In this document: one piece after another, positions 23,578 through 35,900 of the stretch
Layout: each line of letters starts with the position of its first letter
Position numbering within the stretch: the stretch's first letter is position 1
NCBI GenBank assembly: GCA_021234155.1
Contig: JAJEKV010000078.1
Span: forward strand, 2,910,978-2,974,977
Reading direction: 5' to 3'
Length of the DNA stretch: 64,000 nucleotides
DNA from: Isoetes taiwanensis
Taxonomy: Eukaryota; Streptophyta; Lycopodiopsida; Isoetales; Isoetaceae
Position numbers and translations under genes: made by a program
The notes under the pieces: model-generated
Told to the model about the DNA's origin: nothing
Database searches by the model: none
The model's input: the letters and a program-made list of their open reading frames with translations, nothing else

Positions 23578-25490
23578 ATAAGACGTAGATTAATGTCCTT
23601 GCTTTTTATCAAAAACGAGCTTGCCTCTGATTCCAACTCCTGTATCATTTGAAGTGGTTGCCTAATAAGCACACTTCCTAGTCCTATTTTCACTGCAACT
23701 AAAGGAGATCCTCGAATCTATCCTTACAATTTTGCATCTGTTGCATCTTTTCCAAGCACACAAGCAACTGTAAAAGGCTTTCGTAGCTTCAAAATCTGTG
23801 GCCTCTTTACTGTGAAATCACTTTGCCCTCCGGTCCCACGAGGTGGTGGTATTTCGTGTCGATGGCAAAAACAAATGTGAAGATCAAAGCATTTGCATCA
23901 GACATTGTCTATGGGTTTAACTTCCCTGCCAGGCCAAGACTTTTTGTGTTGCCTCCGACATAATAACCTCAGTATTTTGATATTGTGATAAAGTAGTATA
24001 GTTGTTGGCAATCGACCCACATTTAGAGAATTGGCAGTTACTTCAAACTCAATTTTTTTAAATAAAATGATAAACTGCATGTATAGTTCTCATTTACAAC
24101 ACCAGTTCCATGTACCATTCAATTATTTTAATAGTGCACCATTCAATTACTTTAATTTCTGGTTGACATTTACAACTCGGAAAGTTCAAAACTTGCTATG
24201 TTCGACAACCCAAAGTTCAAAACTTGCCATTGCTATGTTATGAAATTTTTGGATTCTTCGTTCTCTCGCGCATTTCATTTGTTGTATCTCAGCTTTGGAT
24301 AAGTGCAACGCATCTTGCACCTCTATAAGGAGAGGTGGGAGTGCATCTTGCATCTCCTCTGTTGGCCTTCTGATCTGCGCCATCCTCTAATGCCCCTTTT
24401 TATTAAACTTTAAAACCCTCATTTTGATTTCAAATTATAAAGAGCTTCTTGGTGAAAATGGTTGTTGGACATGACATTAGTGGGCAAGTTGTTAGGAGCA
24501 TGCATTATGCTAGTGATGAGCATGTAAGCAAGTTGACAACCCAAATTATTATCTTTAGTGTTCTAATTGTTATCTTCATGATATATTTCTCCGAATTGGT
24601 CCTACTATCTTTAGTGCTAGTATCTTCATTGTTCTAATTGTTATCTTCATGATATATCTCTGAGAGTTGGTCCTATGTCACTCTCACCTCTGCATATTCT
24701 TTCAATGTCCAACTGATCATTATATAGTATTCAAGTTGTGCATGTCATTCTTGTGCAATGATCTTCAATACATTGTTCCATTTGATTACATCCACAAATG
24801 ACATGTAGTGATATAGGATTGTTCCATTTCCTTTGCATCCATGAAGGAACCAATTAGCTACAAGAGATTCTAAAGTCATCTATAAATTGTTCCTTTAGAA
24901 ACTAGCCATAAGCTTCAATCCTACATTATCTCCATGCCTTGATTATCTTGTGTATTTTGGTCAACAAAGAGACTTTAACCAAAGATAAAGTCCAACAATT
25001 CCAATTCTTTGCCCACCACAAAGCGAGCTATTTCTTGATCTAGAACACGATATTATCGGTATGGGATATCACATTATTATCAATCTCTTTTATAGTATGA
25101 GAAGGAAAGCACCAATATAATCTCCATTCATCATATAGATCATGCTCCGAAACATAACCATCCTCCAATATCTAATCGACCCTATTAAGCACTTGAGGCC
25201 ATTGGGTTTCAGACTTCTACATCAACACCCTTGCATCTTTTCGGTCTAGCGATTCGGCAGAAGTCATAATCTAATAGAGTTATGAAAAGAGATGAAAATT
25301 TATTTATTCCCAGGTGGTTAGTGATATTAACTCCTAAGTTGAAGAACAGCCACAGCAATAACCATTTTCAGCATAATAACGATTAAAAGAGAAAATCAGA
25401 ATAATTTCCCACTGCGTATCATTTGAAATGTAGTGCGGATGAAGATCACGGTGGTAGATCATGCCACGTTTCATAGAATATTATATCTGA
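23578..25490. repeat. Block Q, copy 2 (tandem to copy 1, period 3320 bp)
   Basis: Starts within the linker of ABCC copy 2 and repeats 20258 onward. The Q+ABCC pair is thus locally duplicated head to tail, and the second copy is truncated at 25975. Confidence 0.85.
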
Positions 25491-25975
25491 ATTTTGAAAG
25501 CCTTCATTTGATTAACTAGCAAAGAGATTATACCGCTGATTTTGCGGATCCACCGTTCCTTTACAAGGCCATGTGCAAAGTGGTGGTTGCTGTCAATTAT
25601 AGCAGGCGCTTCTTGAGGCAGATGCATGTACTGGTATATCCGTTCTACAAACACAATGTAATTTGCTGCGAATGTTAACCATTGAAGCGAGAAAATCGTG
25701 GCGTCGTTTCCAAACCAAGTCGTTCAAAATTGTTAAAAGTTAAAAAGCAGTTGAAATAGAAGAAAATGGATGTTAGGAGAAATAAATTACCTTACTTCAC
25801 GCTTCCAGTTGAGAACCATGAAAGCGGTCAAAGCGAGATAATATAAGAGTTTCGAGAAATTCAACAAGAAGTGCTACCCACTCATAAGCTATGAAAGTTT
25901 GAAGATTTCTGAGAACCATCAATGTCCATAGCTTGTAAAGCTTTACCACAAATATGCTCTTGCTTTTCAAAAGTC
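25491..25975 (-). pseudogene. ABCC transporter fragment, copy 3 (short)
   Basis: Only the two exons nearest NBD2 remain: the VSVERIYQYMHLPQEAP-type exon (about 25700-25500) and part of the exon with NLQTFIAYEWVALLVEFL (about 25950-25800). It breaks at 25975 into unrelated arm sequence. Substitutions such as GCAG to AAAGCG mark lost CAG triplets compared with copy 4. Confidence 0.75.
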
Positions 25976-28018
25976 CAGATTTTCAATACAAAAAAACAAC
26001 TGGCAACAACCCAATTCCACTTCTTTGCAAAAAGAAGTGGAGTTTTCTATAGCTCTTATATTTTGGATTCTCATGAGCTAGTGTACGCAGACGGTTCAAG
26101 ATTTAGAGATGTACATCTCCCTATGTACATATAGAAGAAAATCAACTCCTTGCTTTAGATGAGTTTTACCAAAGCTTTCAAGGCAAGAATCAACATAAAC
26201 AAGAAAATGGAATTTAGCATTTAAAGAAATACTGAATCTGCACCTCCTTACTAGCTCACTTAATTCAAATATCAATGAAATGCGGGACTACAACGACTAC
26301 TACTATTGCCAAGATTCCTGGGATGAGCACACGATAATGGAAAAGCACAAGTGCCCATCAATTTTGCCATTGCTATGTTTGCTTCTCTTCCAATAGGATG
26401 GTAGATGTGCATATTTATTTGCACGTGGCTCATTTACTGATAATGCAAGCTAAACTAGTTTTTTCTCATCATCCACATGTAGATTAATAAATACAAGTAT
26501 CTTCTTCTATTCTATTCTATTCTAAATATTTCCACATGTTACCAAAAAAAAAAAAACACTTTTCATTGATCTCAAAGGGTGATGCACACACTATTGTACA
26601 AGGATCTCAATGTTCCTTTCTTCTAAGGTATTATTATATTTTTTGGTGGTTGTACATTGACATTATCTAAGTATGAAGGAAGGTGGGACAACATGCAGAT
26701 CAATATCATCAGTAATGGACATTTTGTATTATATTAAAATTATCATTCGCAATAGGGCAATATCCACAAACTTGAACCGGCAGTAAGGCAAGCTTAGGGA
26801 AAGGGTTAGGTGGAACATGCAAATGAAGGAAAAGAAAGAAAAACTAGCCATAGGGCAGGCATAAACATGCTGAGATATCAAATAAGTACATTTTCTTGTG
26901 AGGCGTATTCCTAAGTATAGCGGCTAAAATTTAGCCTCAGGTGGAATATACAAAAAGAATTGCATGTTCTGGATATGAACAAAAAGGGGTTGTAGAACCG
27001 GTATAGAGGCCCAAAGATTTTTACATGTCAGAGGTGTTCTCCTTATTCAAATCGGCAGCTAAAATTTATTCGAAAACTTAGAAATCAGTAGATTTGTAAA
27101 AAACGAAATTCCTTTTTCTCTTTACCTGCCCTTGCGAAAATGGCACAGCTGCTGTTGAATCTTCTCGAATGGTGCATGGGTAATGAATCGAGCTATGCCT
27201 CTTCAAATCCCCCTCATGGAACTTGCAAAACATGGGCAAAAAAATGGCACACATGGTGAAATGAGGACAGTGGTTTGAGCATAGAAATTTTTAGACACGA
27301 ACTATGGTAGCCCGTTTGAATTTTATAGACAAGATTTATAAGTCTATTGCCGCTGCACGTGGAATGAATAGGAGAGAGGTAAGCAAACTTCCTCGAGTAG
27401 CTTTCCAGCTTTATTCTTAGTGAGTTGGAGATGTCCACTTACTTAAGCCATTGTTACTGCAACTTTAATTTGACTCTACAACCCACCATTGCGTGCATGA
27501 ACATAGACAAGGTTTATGAGTCTTAACCGTCACCTTTCGGGAGAATGAGAAGGAGCCAAGTTTCTTCCATTTTGATAGTTTGGAGACATGTGTTTTGGGG
27601 CCTTGCGGGTTATTCTTATCCTCCATTCATTTGTATTGCATGCATATGGTATCCTGCCATTATTTAAAGGCACAATGTGTTCTATAGTATTGAGAAGTGA
27701 GAAGCTTTTTGTCTGCAGAGAACTTCCATTATCAATTTCCAACTGGAGATTCACTCTGGAGAATCAAGATTCTTTTCATGCATGAGCAAATACATAGCAG
27801 AAATTTCAGCGTCCTCATTTTCTCATCTTTGTACGAAGTCCTTGGCTTATTTCAGGTTATGCGCAACATGAAGATGAACAATAATTTAATAAGCTATGCC
27901 AATAGTTTGATCATTTCTTTGTAATTCTTTATCTGCGCCTCCTCACAAGGTAATCTTCTATATATTCTATCTACTATTCATTTCTAAATTAGACCTTCTT
28001 GAGAAGTTACAATTCTCG
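25976..28018. repeat. Arm 1 of a large inverted repeat (inverse of 53880-55650)
   Basis: Reverse complement matches 53880-55650 closely, and the match continues through the LTR-element 3' end into the start of the LTR. Contents are not identified. A plus-strand stretch FIDKIYKSIAAARGMNRREV (about 27325-27375) ends at a GTAAGC-like donor and looks like a coding exon of unknown family. About 26590-26920 is the old repeat also seen at 16590-16960. Confidence 0.8.
26017..26040. repeat. Perfect hairpin (10-bp arms, GCAA loop)
   Basis: CCACTTCTTT, GCAA, AAAGAAGTGG. The equivalent in arm 2 lies at 55585-55608. It is close to the break between ABCC copy 3 and arm 1. Confidence 0.8.
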
Positions 28019-28220
28019 GTCAATGCATCCATTGCAGACTCCAAGCTTAAGAAGAAATTTTGTGTTTCCTTTTCTTTACTTTGCAAATGGGATAACATCT
28101 TCACAATCTATGGCCATGATTTGGCTCCTTGGAAAGTTCTGCACTCTTTATTTTTCCTCTCAAGTTATAGTTGACTATATAATCAACCTTGAGGGCAAGG
28201 TCCAAAAGGAGGGGGAGGAA
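28019..28220 (+). mobile_element. 3' internal end and polypurine tract of LTR retroelement (copy B)
   Basis: Matches 1827-2034. The purine run AAAAGGAGGGGGAGG (28204-28218) lies two bases before the LTR start and fits a polypurine tract. One frame reads INLEGKVQKEGEE just before it, resembling the tail of Ty3-type polyproteins. The rest of any pol gene is absent. Confidence 0.6.
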
Positions 28221-29481
28221 TGTTACAGGTGCTCCCAAGGGCATAGCCGGAATCGGGCCCTTGACGGACGTCCATGAGCACGGGGGTATTATTGGTCGCG
28301 ATTGCCGGGCAGTTGTGATTTAATGGGCGTGTTGATTGAATCGCCTGGACGGGATCGGGGGTAAATGGTATTAATCGCTAGCGGCGGGTAATGGTTCGCT
28401 AGGGGGCGCTAATATTGTTAAATATTAGCACGGCAAGAGCTAGCAGGGATTGACCAGGGCAGAGGACCCATAAGCTTACATGGTTAACATTAGATATTAA
28501 TGTTAATGTAAGGCCCTAGGGGCCAACGTTATTTAAATGTAAGTTAGAAGGTTAGCTATGGTTTTAATGAAACATTAAAGTGACACATGGCGTGAAATGG
28601 TTCGATGGGTTTCTTAAACCTGATATATCAGGGAGATGCCAGATCTCTAAAAGGGGCTATAGTGCATGGATTCGGGTCAAGTAAAGGCCTGATCTGGCCG
28701 GTTTTGGGCATGCAAGACTGCCTGTGAGCTCAAATGGGCGGATTATAAAGCCTACAGGGAGGATTGAGCGAGGATACAGAAACCGGGTTAGTGAGATAGT
28801 CAGTCGATTCTGCTGTGATTGATCTGTGTTTGATTCACGAACCAGGCTTTGGGTACAGATTTGGAATCCGAAGTGGATAGTGTGGCCCCAAAGGCGGTCG
28901 ATTTTGCCGGGGGCGGATCGCCTTTGGAACCATAGGGTCGGATTGCAGCCTAGGGCTGTGTTTACGATCACAGAGCTGATTGCCCACAAATGAATTGGGA
29001 TCAGATGGCTTGATAAGCCGATCTTCGCTAATCTGCTTGTTAGTTGATTCAGGGATTAGCCCATAGAGTCGAAATAGCAGCCTAAGGCTGTGCTTGCGGT
29101 CTTAAGGCAGGTGGCTTCTACCAAGGATCGAATTGGAGGAAGGACCAGTAGGTGCCGACCGGGAGGATTCATTCAAAGAATCCGCATTTCTGCCAGGAGC
29201 CGGATCAGCACTGGACCCATAGGGTCGGATTGCAGCCTTGACTGTGTTTACGATCTCAAGGCAGATTGCTACTGCTAGAGATCAATCAGAGTGAAGCATC
29301 TGGTAGGTGCTTAATTCAGAGGGATTCTTTGAAGGAATCCGGGCTTCTGTGTGGAAGTTCACATAGCAGTAAGCCGATAAGATTAGCGAGGGGGATCCGG
29401 GATCCAAGGTGCGGGTGGAAGCTAGTCGGCGTTAACACGTGGGCAGAGATTGTTCTTAAGGAAAATTTTTGCGTCGTAACA
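28221..29481 (+). repeat. Long terminal repeat, copy B (1261 bp, best preserved)
   Basis: Opens TGTTAC and closes GTAACA (perfect 6-bp inverted ends), with a polypurine tract on the left and a tRNA-Met primer site on the right. It contains three imperfect repeats of a block of about 50 bp (around 28930, 29050 and 29215), each with a CCATAG-GTCG core and a following TGTG/TTACGATC-like end. Confidence 0.9.
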
Positions 29482-29482
29482 G

Positions 29483-29494
29483 TGGTATCAGAGC
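29483..29494 (+). promoter_or_regulatory. Primer-binding site for initiator tRNA-Met
   Basis: TGGTATCAGAGC, one base after the LTR. This is the standard complement of the 3' end of plant initiator tRNA-Met that primes minus-strand synthesis. Degenerate versions follow the other LTR copies (about 3286, 37620 minus and 49550 minus). Confidence 0.9.
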
Positions 29495-29534
29495 TGTGGC
29501 TGTGAATCTAATTTTCTGGGAAAATCTAAACTTG

Positions 29535-29930
29535 ATGGCGGAAATGGACGAGAAAAGTTCTGTCTTCCAAACCACTTGGGAAGTGGAGAAGCGGGAACTT
29601 GAGAGTGTTTCAGTCCAAGAGCTGGCTGAAAACTTAGTGTGTCTTCAAGGGAAGATGGCGTCCATTGAACAAGAAGTCAATAAACTAGTTACTAAGCAAT
29701 GCAGTTTAATTGCTGAAGTACTTGAAGAAGATACCAAGGGTATTTCTTCACAAGTCCCTTCCCAGGGAAGTTTTGACTGCTTGAATGAACTTCTGGCTTA
29801 TCATCAGTTGCATAGTTTGCAAAAAACTGGGGAATTAAGAACCTATGAGCAAGAGCTTCGGAAGCTGTTTGCAATTGTTCAGCCTCTGGATCATGAAAGT
29901 CAGGTTTTTTATTTTATGCGTGGCAAGATT
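29535..29930 (+). pseudogene. gag-like ORF, copy B (truncated)
   Basis: ATG at 29535, 54 bases after the LTR end. It is open for about 132 codons: MAEMDEKSSVFQTTWEVEK, then helical heptad-like stretches (ELAENLVCLQGKM, IEQEVNKLVTK, LEEDTKGISSQ), ending at MRGKI where block P begins (29931). The sequence is the least damaged gag copy and shows that the frameshift of copy A is secondary. It has no CCHC knuckle and no pol. By position it is the start of the element's structural protein, but the family is not named. Confidence 0.65.
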
Positions 29931-31817
29931 ACATTATTCTCCATGATGCCTTTATGGCAGAAGATAGCGTGCCTTTAAGTATTCACCTAGCTCATTCCTA
30001 TTACTTGATCCTGGCGGTTTGTCCTTGAGAATTGTGTGCGGATACCGCCTTGCATCGGGATTTGTATTCTCGTTATCAACGCTCTTTGGTTATGGACCCG
30101 ATGATGGTTACGGAACTATATGCCTCTCGAGTTATCAAATCTATTTGTATCAAACCCCTTATATATGTAGCTATGTAAATAAGAAAAGACGCGTGCATGG
30201 TGGATGCGACGTCAACCATAATACGGCAATCAAGTTCATGGAGAAAAAATGCATTATACGACTATCCATGCATCGTCTCTACTCCTCCTCCTGTATTGCA
30301 CGTAGCCCTTTGAATCAAGATGCTGGCAGAGAATAATGGTGTTGTGACTCTGTGTGGATTAATGTGCAGTATGTAATTCTCGGTTAGAATCTGGAACTGA
30401 GTATGCAGTGATAGTTTGAGAGTGTGGAGGGTCGAGATCATGCAGAAGGTACCTGGCACTGGTAGCTATCCAAAATGAGCCCCCCCAAACACTTGTTGTG
30501 GAGGGGATTGTGATTTTGCATTACAGAATCGGTTGTGAAGGTATCACAACATTGAGGATAAATTTAATCTCACCCTATTTATATAGCCTGAATAAGAGAG
30601 GCAGAAGAAACAAGGTGCTGCCCAGGAACGATAGCCATTTTGCAGACCACCTTAAATTAGAAAGTCCCATCAGACTGCACACTTTTGGGCTTTAATCAAC
30701 TAATCCTGTAGTTCAGGGTTTCCCTTATGGGTAATTCTTAAGGGGATAAACACAATATATAGGGCAAATTGTATAATTTAGAGGTTAGCTAATGGTGGCA
30801 ATTTTTCTTCTATATAGAACTTACTTTATACTACCCATGGCGAATTCACAAAAAGAGACTAAGCTATATAGCACAGTTATTTCACCGCTAGATTTCCCTA
30901 CCATCTAATTTATCGATGAAAAGCAATCGAGCGAGTGAGCTTGTTGTGGGCAAGTTATGGCGAATTAGCTTGTTGTCCTCATTGGTCAATGTGGCACTTT
31001 GGGGGAGGGGATGGGTTTACAATTTTATCATGATTGTACACCGTCGTCAACACAAGCCTCAAGAGTATTGCAAAGCCAACTTATCTCTCCGTCTCCTCTT
31101 TACCGGTGTGTATATCTCTGGTATTTAACAATTCTTGTAGAATAGATGATATTGCTAGGGCACCATGGCTTGAAATTTAATATAAAATTCATTCATACTC
31201 TAAATTAAACAAGGGAATTCATTTCGTGTGACTCTATGATATTACTTGGTTAGAATTACATGGGTAAGATTTCATAAAGCATAAGTATTTCACATTCGTA
31301 TTTGACATAAAATGAACGTGGACCTATGCTGCATTGACGACAACACAAATAATAAAAGAACGAAAAAAAAGGTTGGAGCAATTCATATGATCAGTCAGTT
31401 GAACAAAGGAAAGTATGGCATGTCAACTGATGAAAGATATTGCCCTAAATGACATTACTCTTGGTTGGAAAGAAGGCCAGTGAATGTATCATATTTAATA
31501 TGTTCTATACAATAAAAGTTTGAAATGGACTACATCTAGTAGTTTTACTTTTAATTCCTCAACGATCGGTGGAGATTGGCAACTCTCAAGAAAACATCCA
31601 CGCTTATCATGCGGATGGTAATCCCTACATTGTGCATATGCATAAACAGATGAGTAACTAGAGACAACCATAAACAAGAAAGGATCAAGTTAACTAACTA
31701 ATAAGAGAGCTTTATTGGATATCAAAGTCCTCTCTGGACGGTCTCTAATGTTGTTGGAGATTGCTTTGCATTCTCCTTGCCTCGTGGTACCCTCCGATTA
31801 TTCTGAAATTTTTTTAT
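29931..31817. repeat. Block P, copy 2
   Basis: Starts abruptly inside gag copy B. Bases from 30250 on are the first unit of the tandem array. About 30048-30183 is open for 45 codons (ALHRDLYSRYQRSL, VTELYASRVIKSI). This is the best frame in the block and has no recognised homology. Confidence 0.85.
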
Positions 31818-33753
31818 ATAAGACGTAGATTAATGTCCTTGCTTTTTATCAAAAACGAGCTTGCCTCTGATTCCAACTCCTGTATCATTTGATATGGTTG
31901 CCTAATAAGCACACTTCCTAAGCCTATTTTCACTGCAACTAAAGGAGATCCTCGAATCTATCCTTACAATTTTGCATCTGTTGCATCTTCCCCAAGCACA
32001 CAAGCAATCGTAAAAGGCTTTCGTGAGCTTCAAAATCTGTGGCCTCTTTCTTTCGCGGAAATCACTTTGCCCTCGGTCCCGAGGTGGTGGTGTTTCGTGT
32101 CGATGGCAAAAACAAATGTGAAGATCAAAGCATTTGAATCAGACATTGTCTATGGGTTTAACTTCCCTGCCAGGCCAAGACTTTTTGTGTTGCCTCCGAC
32201 ATAATAACCCCAGCATTTTGATATTGTGATAAAGTAGTATAGTTGTTGGCAATCGACCCACATTTAGAGAATCTAAAGTTACTTCAAACTCAATTTTTTT
32301 AAATAAAATGATAAAATGCATGTATAGTTCTCATTTAGAACACCAGTTCCATGTACCATTCAATTATTTTAATAGTGCACCATTCAATTACTTTTAATTT
32401 TCGGGTTGACATTTACAACTCGGAAAGTTCAAAACTTGCTATGTTCGACGAATGCAAGGTTGACAAGTTCTGAGTTGTTGCCACAACCTACAAAGAGTTA
32501 TGAAATTTTTGGATTCTTCGTTTCTCTCGCGCATTTCATTTGTTTATCTCGGCTTTGGATAAGTGCAACGATCTTGCACCCTCTATAAGGAGACTCCTCT
32601 ATTGGCCGACCGATTCTGCGCCATCCTCTAATGCCCTTTTTTATTAAACTTTAAAACCCTCATTTTGATTTCAAATTATAAAGAGCTTCTTGGTGAAAAT
32701 GGTTGTTGGACATGACATTAGTGGGCAAGTTGTTAGGAGCATGCATTATGCTAGTGATGAGCATGTAAGCAAGTTGACAACCCAAATTATTATCTTTAGT
32801 GTTCTAATTGTTATCTTCATGATATATTTCTCCGAATTGGTCCTACTATCTTTAGTGCTACTATCTTCATTGTTCTAATTGTTATCTTCATGATATATCT
32901 CTGAGAGTTGGTCCTATGTCACTCTCACCTCTGCATATTCTTCCAATGTCCAACTGATCATTATATAGTATTCAAGTTGTGCATGTCATTCTTGTGCAAT
33001 GATCTTCAATACATTGTTCCATTTGATTACATCCACAAATGACATGTAGTGATATAGGATATAGGATTGTTCCATTTCACTGCATCCATGAAGGAACCAA
33101 TTAGCTACAAGAGATTCTAAAGTCATCTATAAATTGTTCCTTTAGAAACTAGCCATAAGCTTCAATCCTACATTATCTCCATGCCTTGATTATCTTGTGT
33201 ATTTTGGTCAACAAGAGAGACTTTAACCAGAGATACAGTCCAACAATTCCAATTCTTTGCCCACCACAAACGGAGCTATTTCTTGATACCGAACCTGATA
33301 TTATCAATATGGGATATCACATTATTATCAATCTCTTTTATAATATGAGAAGGAAAGCACCAATATAATCTCCATTCATCCTATAGACTATCTATCATGC
33401 TCCAGAAACATAACCATCCTCCAATATCTAATCTGACCCTATTAAGCACTTGAGGCCATTCAGTTTACAGCTTCTACATCAACACCCTTGCATCTTTTCA
33501 GTCTAGCAGTCGGCAGAAGTCATAATCGAATAGAGTTATGAAAAGAGATGAAAATTTATTTGTTCCCAGGTGGTTAGTGATATTAACTCCTAAGTTGAAG
33601 AACAGCCACAACAGTAACCATTTTCAGCATAATAACGATTAAAAGAGAAACATAAACCTAGAAGTTCATTAGAATAGTTTCCCACTGCGTATCATTTGAA
33701 ATGTAGTGCAGATGAAGATCACAGTGGTAGATCATGCCACGTTCCATAGAATA
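31818..33753. repeat. Block Q, copy 3 (array unit 1)
   Basis: Same organisation as copy 1, including the frame starting MVVGHDISGQ at about 32699. It contains the undisturbed Helitron target (AAGTCATAATCG near 33515). Confidence 0.85.
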
Positions 33754-35900
33754 TTATATCTGAATTTTGAAAGCCTTCATTTGATTAACTAGCAAGAGAT
33801 TATACCTGCAGATTTTGCAGATCCACCGTTCCTTTACAAGGCCATGTGCAAAGTGGTGGTTGCTGTCAATTATAGCAGGCGCTTCTTGAGGCAGATGCAT
33901 GTACTGGTATATCCGTTCTACAGACACAATGTAATTTGCTGCGAATGTTAACCATTGAAGCGAGAAAATTTGTGCGTCGTTTAATGAGAGGGCATAAGAC
34001 AAGGAGAGTCCACCAAGCCGTTCAAAATTGTTAAAAGTTAAAAACAGTTGAAATAGAAGAAAATGGATGTTAGGAGAAATAAATTGCCTTACTTCACGCT
34101 TCCAGATTGCAGAACCATGAGCAGTGCTTCAGCAGATAATATAAGAGTTTCCAGAAATTCAACAAGAAGTGCTACCCACTCATAAGCTATGAAAGTTTGA
34201 AGATTTACAGAACCATCAATGTCCATAGCTTGTAAAGCTTTACCACAAATATGCTCATTTTCAAAAGTCCAAATAGTTGTCACGCCAGTGGCTATTTCGA
34301 AGAGGCAAATATATAAATGGTATTTATTGAAAGTGGATTTTTAAGACTGACATATTTGACCTCCTTTTGCTTAAATATTGATAGCCATGTACCTGTAGCC
34401 AATAAGCAGTCCCAGTCATTGGAATGGCAATCATTATAACACTTTCCACGTCACAATTGACATTGCAACCAGTATAGCAATAACATCAAATATTTCTGCA
34501 AATATAAATGCAAGGCGCATTGGAATATCTATATACAATATGCTCATGTCTAATGAAGCCTGAAAACCACATCCAATTAATTGTCAATAGTAAATCAATT
34601 CTATATTCTAGTATCATGGACACTAATTGAAAAATAATATACCCGGTTTAGGATTCTGCCAATAGGTGTCGAATCAAATATAGACATAGGTGCACTGAAC
34701 AAAGAATCCATAAAGCCAGAAAAGAAAGCCTTTGATGCTTTGAGGCCAAGAGATTTATATGATTTACCATGCACATGGACCAACCCTCCAAAGAAAAGAA
34801 ATCACTTTGATAAACAATTACTAACATTGGACTTAATCTTGAGTTCGATCAGTGGCCAACCAGAAGTTGCTTACTGTCTGCCAATTACAAATATGATTTG
34901 TGCTACCAAAGCTAGAGTGAAAATTACATCCCCCTTGCTTATTCCTACATAACTCATAAGTGATCTAACGCCCAAGCCACCCATTTCTTTTTCCTCATCC
35001 TTTGTTAATTGACTAACATCAACAGTTGTATTGTGCACCTTCACGGACATGTCTTTTGCATCATGAAAGACTTTTTCTTTGGCTTTAAAATATTTTCGGC
35101 TAAAGATGCATGCTCTCTTGCATTATTATGTGCATTTGAAATGTCACAAACATACTGCCAGCTGTCAACAACTCATCATATTTGCCGGCCTACTTTATTT
35201 CTCTAGCTTGCATCATCTGGAATTGAGATAGACAAGTTCAAGATGTTCATGCAGGACATTGTCTTTCCAAATTGAATTTCACCTAAAAGACGATGTTTAG
35301 TTACATCTAAGGTTGTCAAAACTTAGCACTTCTTTTTTTGTAGCTTAATCCATTGTCTTTCTCAATTGATCAGCAAAGTTGATGATAACTTTCAAACACC
35401 AAGTCTCTAAATTGTAGTGCCATTATAGTTTGACAACAAAGTCAACTCATGTCTGCTTTATAAGTCTAAATGTACCCTATGTTTCATCATCATGTCAAGA
35501 TAGACCTAAATATCATTGATGCAAGGCACTTACCAGAATTTTGTCTGCTTTTGGCAAAAACTCCACTTGATGTGTCACTAAGATGATAGCTTTAGTCAAT
35601 GACATTCCTGAAATGCATTTCTGCAGAGTAAAAACTGCCAAGTAAAATCATCGGTCCTTTGACACCTTGAGCAACAAAGCAGCAGTTTGAGCATCCACAA
35701 AGAATGAAGTTTATCACCCATTATGTAAATATCAGAGTCACTATACAATGCATGAGCTAGTTGTATCCGTTGCTTCTGTCCTCCACTTAAATTAACTCCT
35801 CTTTGTCCAATCTCATTAAGATCCCTATGAGTAAAGGCAATCAAATTTTCCTTAAGTGCACATGCACAAATGATTGTAACCTTTCTGCGGCAGAGGATAT
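33754..35900 (-). pseudogene. ABCC transporter fragment, copy 4 (longest, array unit 1)
   Basis: Minus-strand order, high to low coordinate. NBD1 second half: [28 protein letters not shown] (ABC signature) and DSDIYIMGD, where the Walker B DD is GD (35880-35690). H-loop exon: AIILVTHQVEFLPKADKI (35590-35535). Linker: AGKYDELLTAGS (about 35190). Inter-domain stretch: QLTKDEEKEMGG (about 34990). TMD2: [18 protein letters not shown] and [10 protein letters not shown] (34760-34650), an intron, then LAFIFAEIFDVIAILA. Then FENEHICGKALQAMD and LVEFLETLILSAEALL (34283-34092). Last: SLNDAQIFSLQWLTFAANY and VSVERIYQYMHLPQEAP, ending KGTVDLQNLQ at the edge of NBD2 (34002-33780). In the family it exports conjugates across the tonoplast or plasma membrane. 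Here both ends are missing. Confidence 0.9.

Noticed and set aside
29482-29930. Gag-like ORF as part of an endogenous pararetrovirus
   Set aside because: A canonical LTR with TG...CA ends, a polypurine tract and a tRNA-Met site flank it. Plant pararetroviruses lack LTRs, and no movement protein or RT is present.
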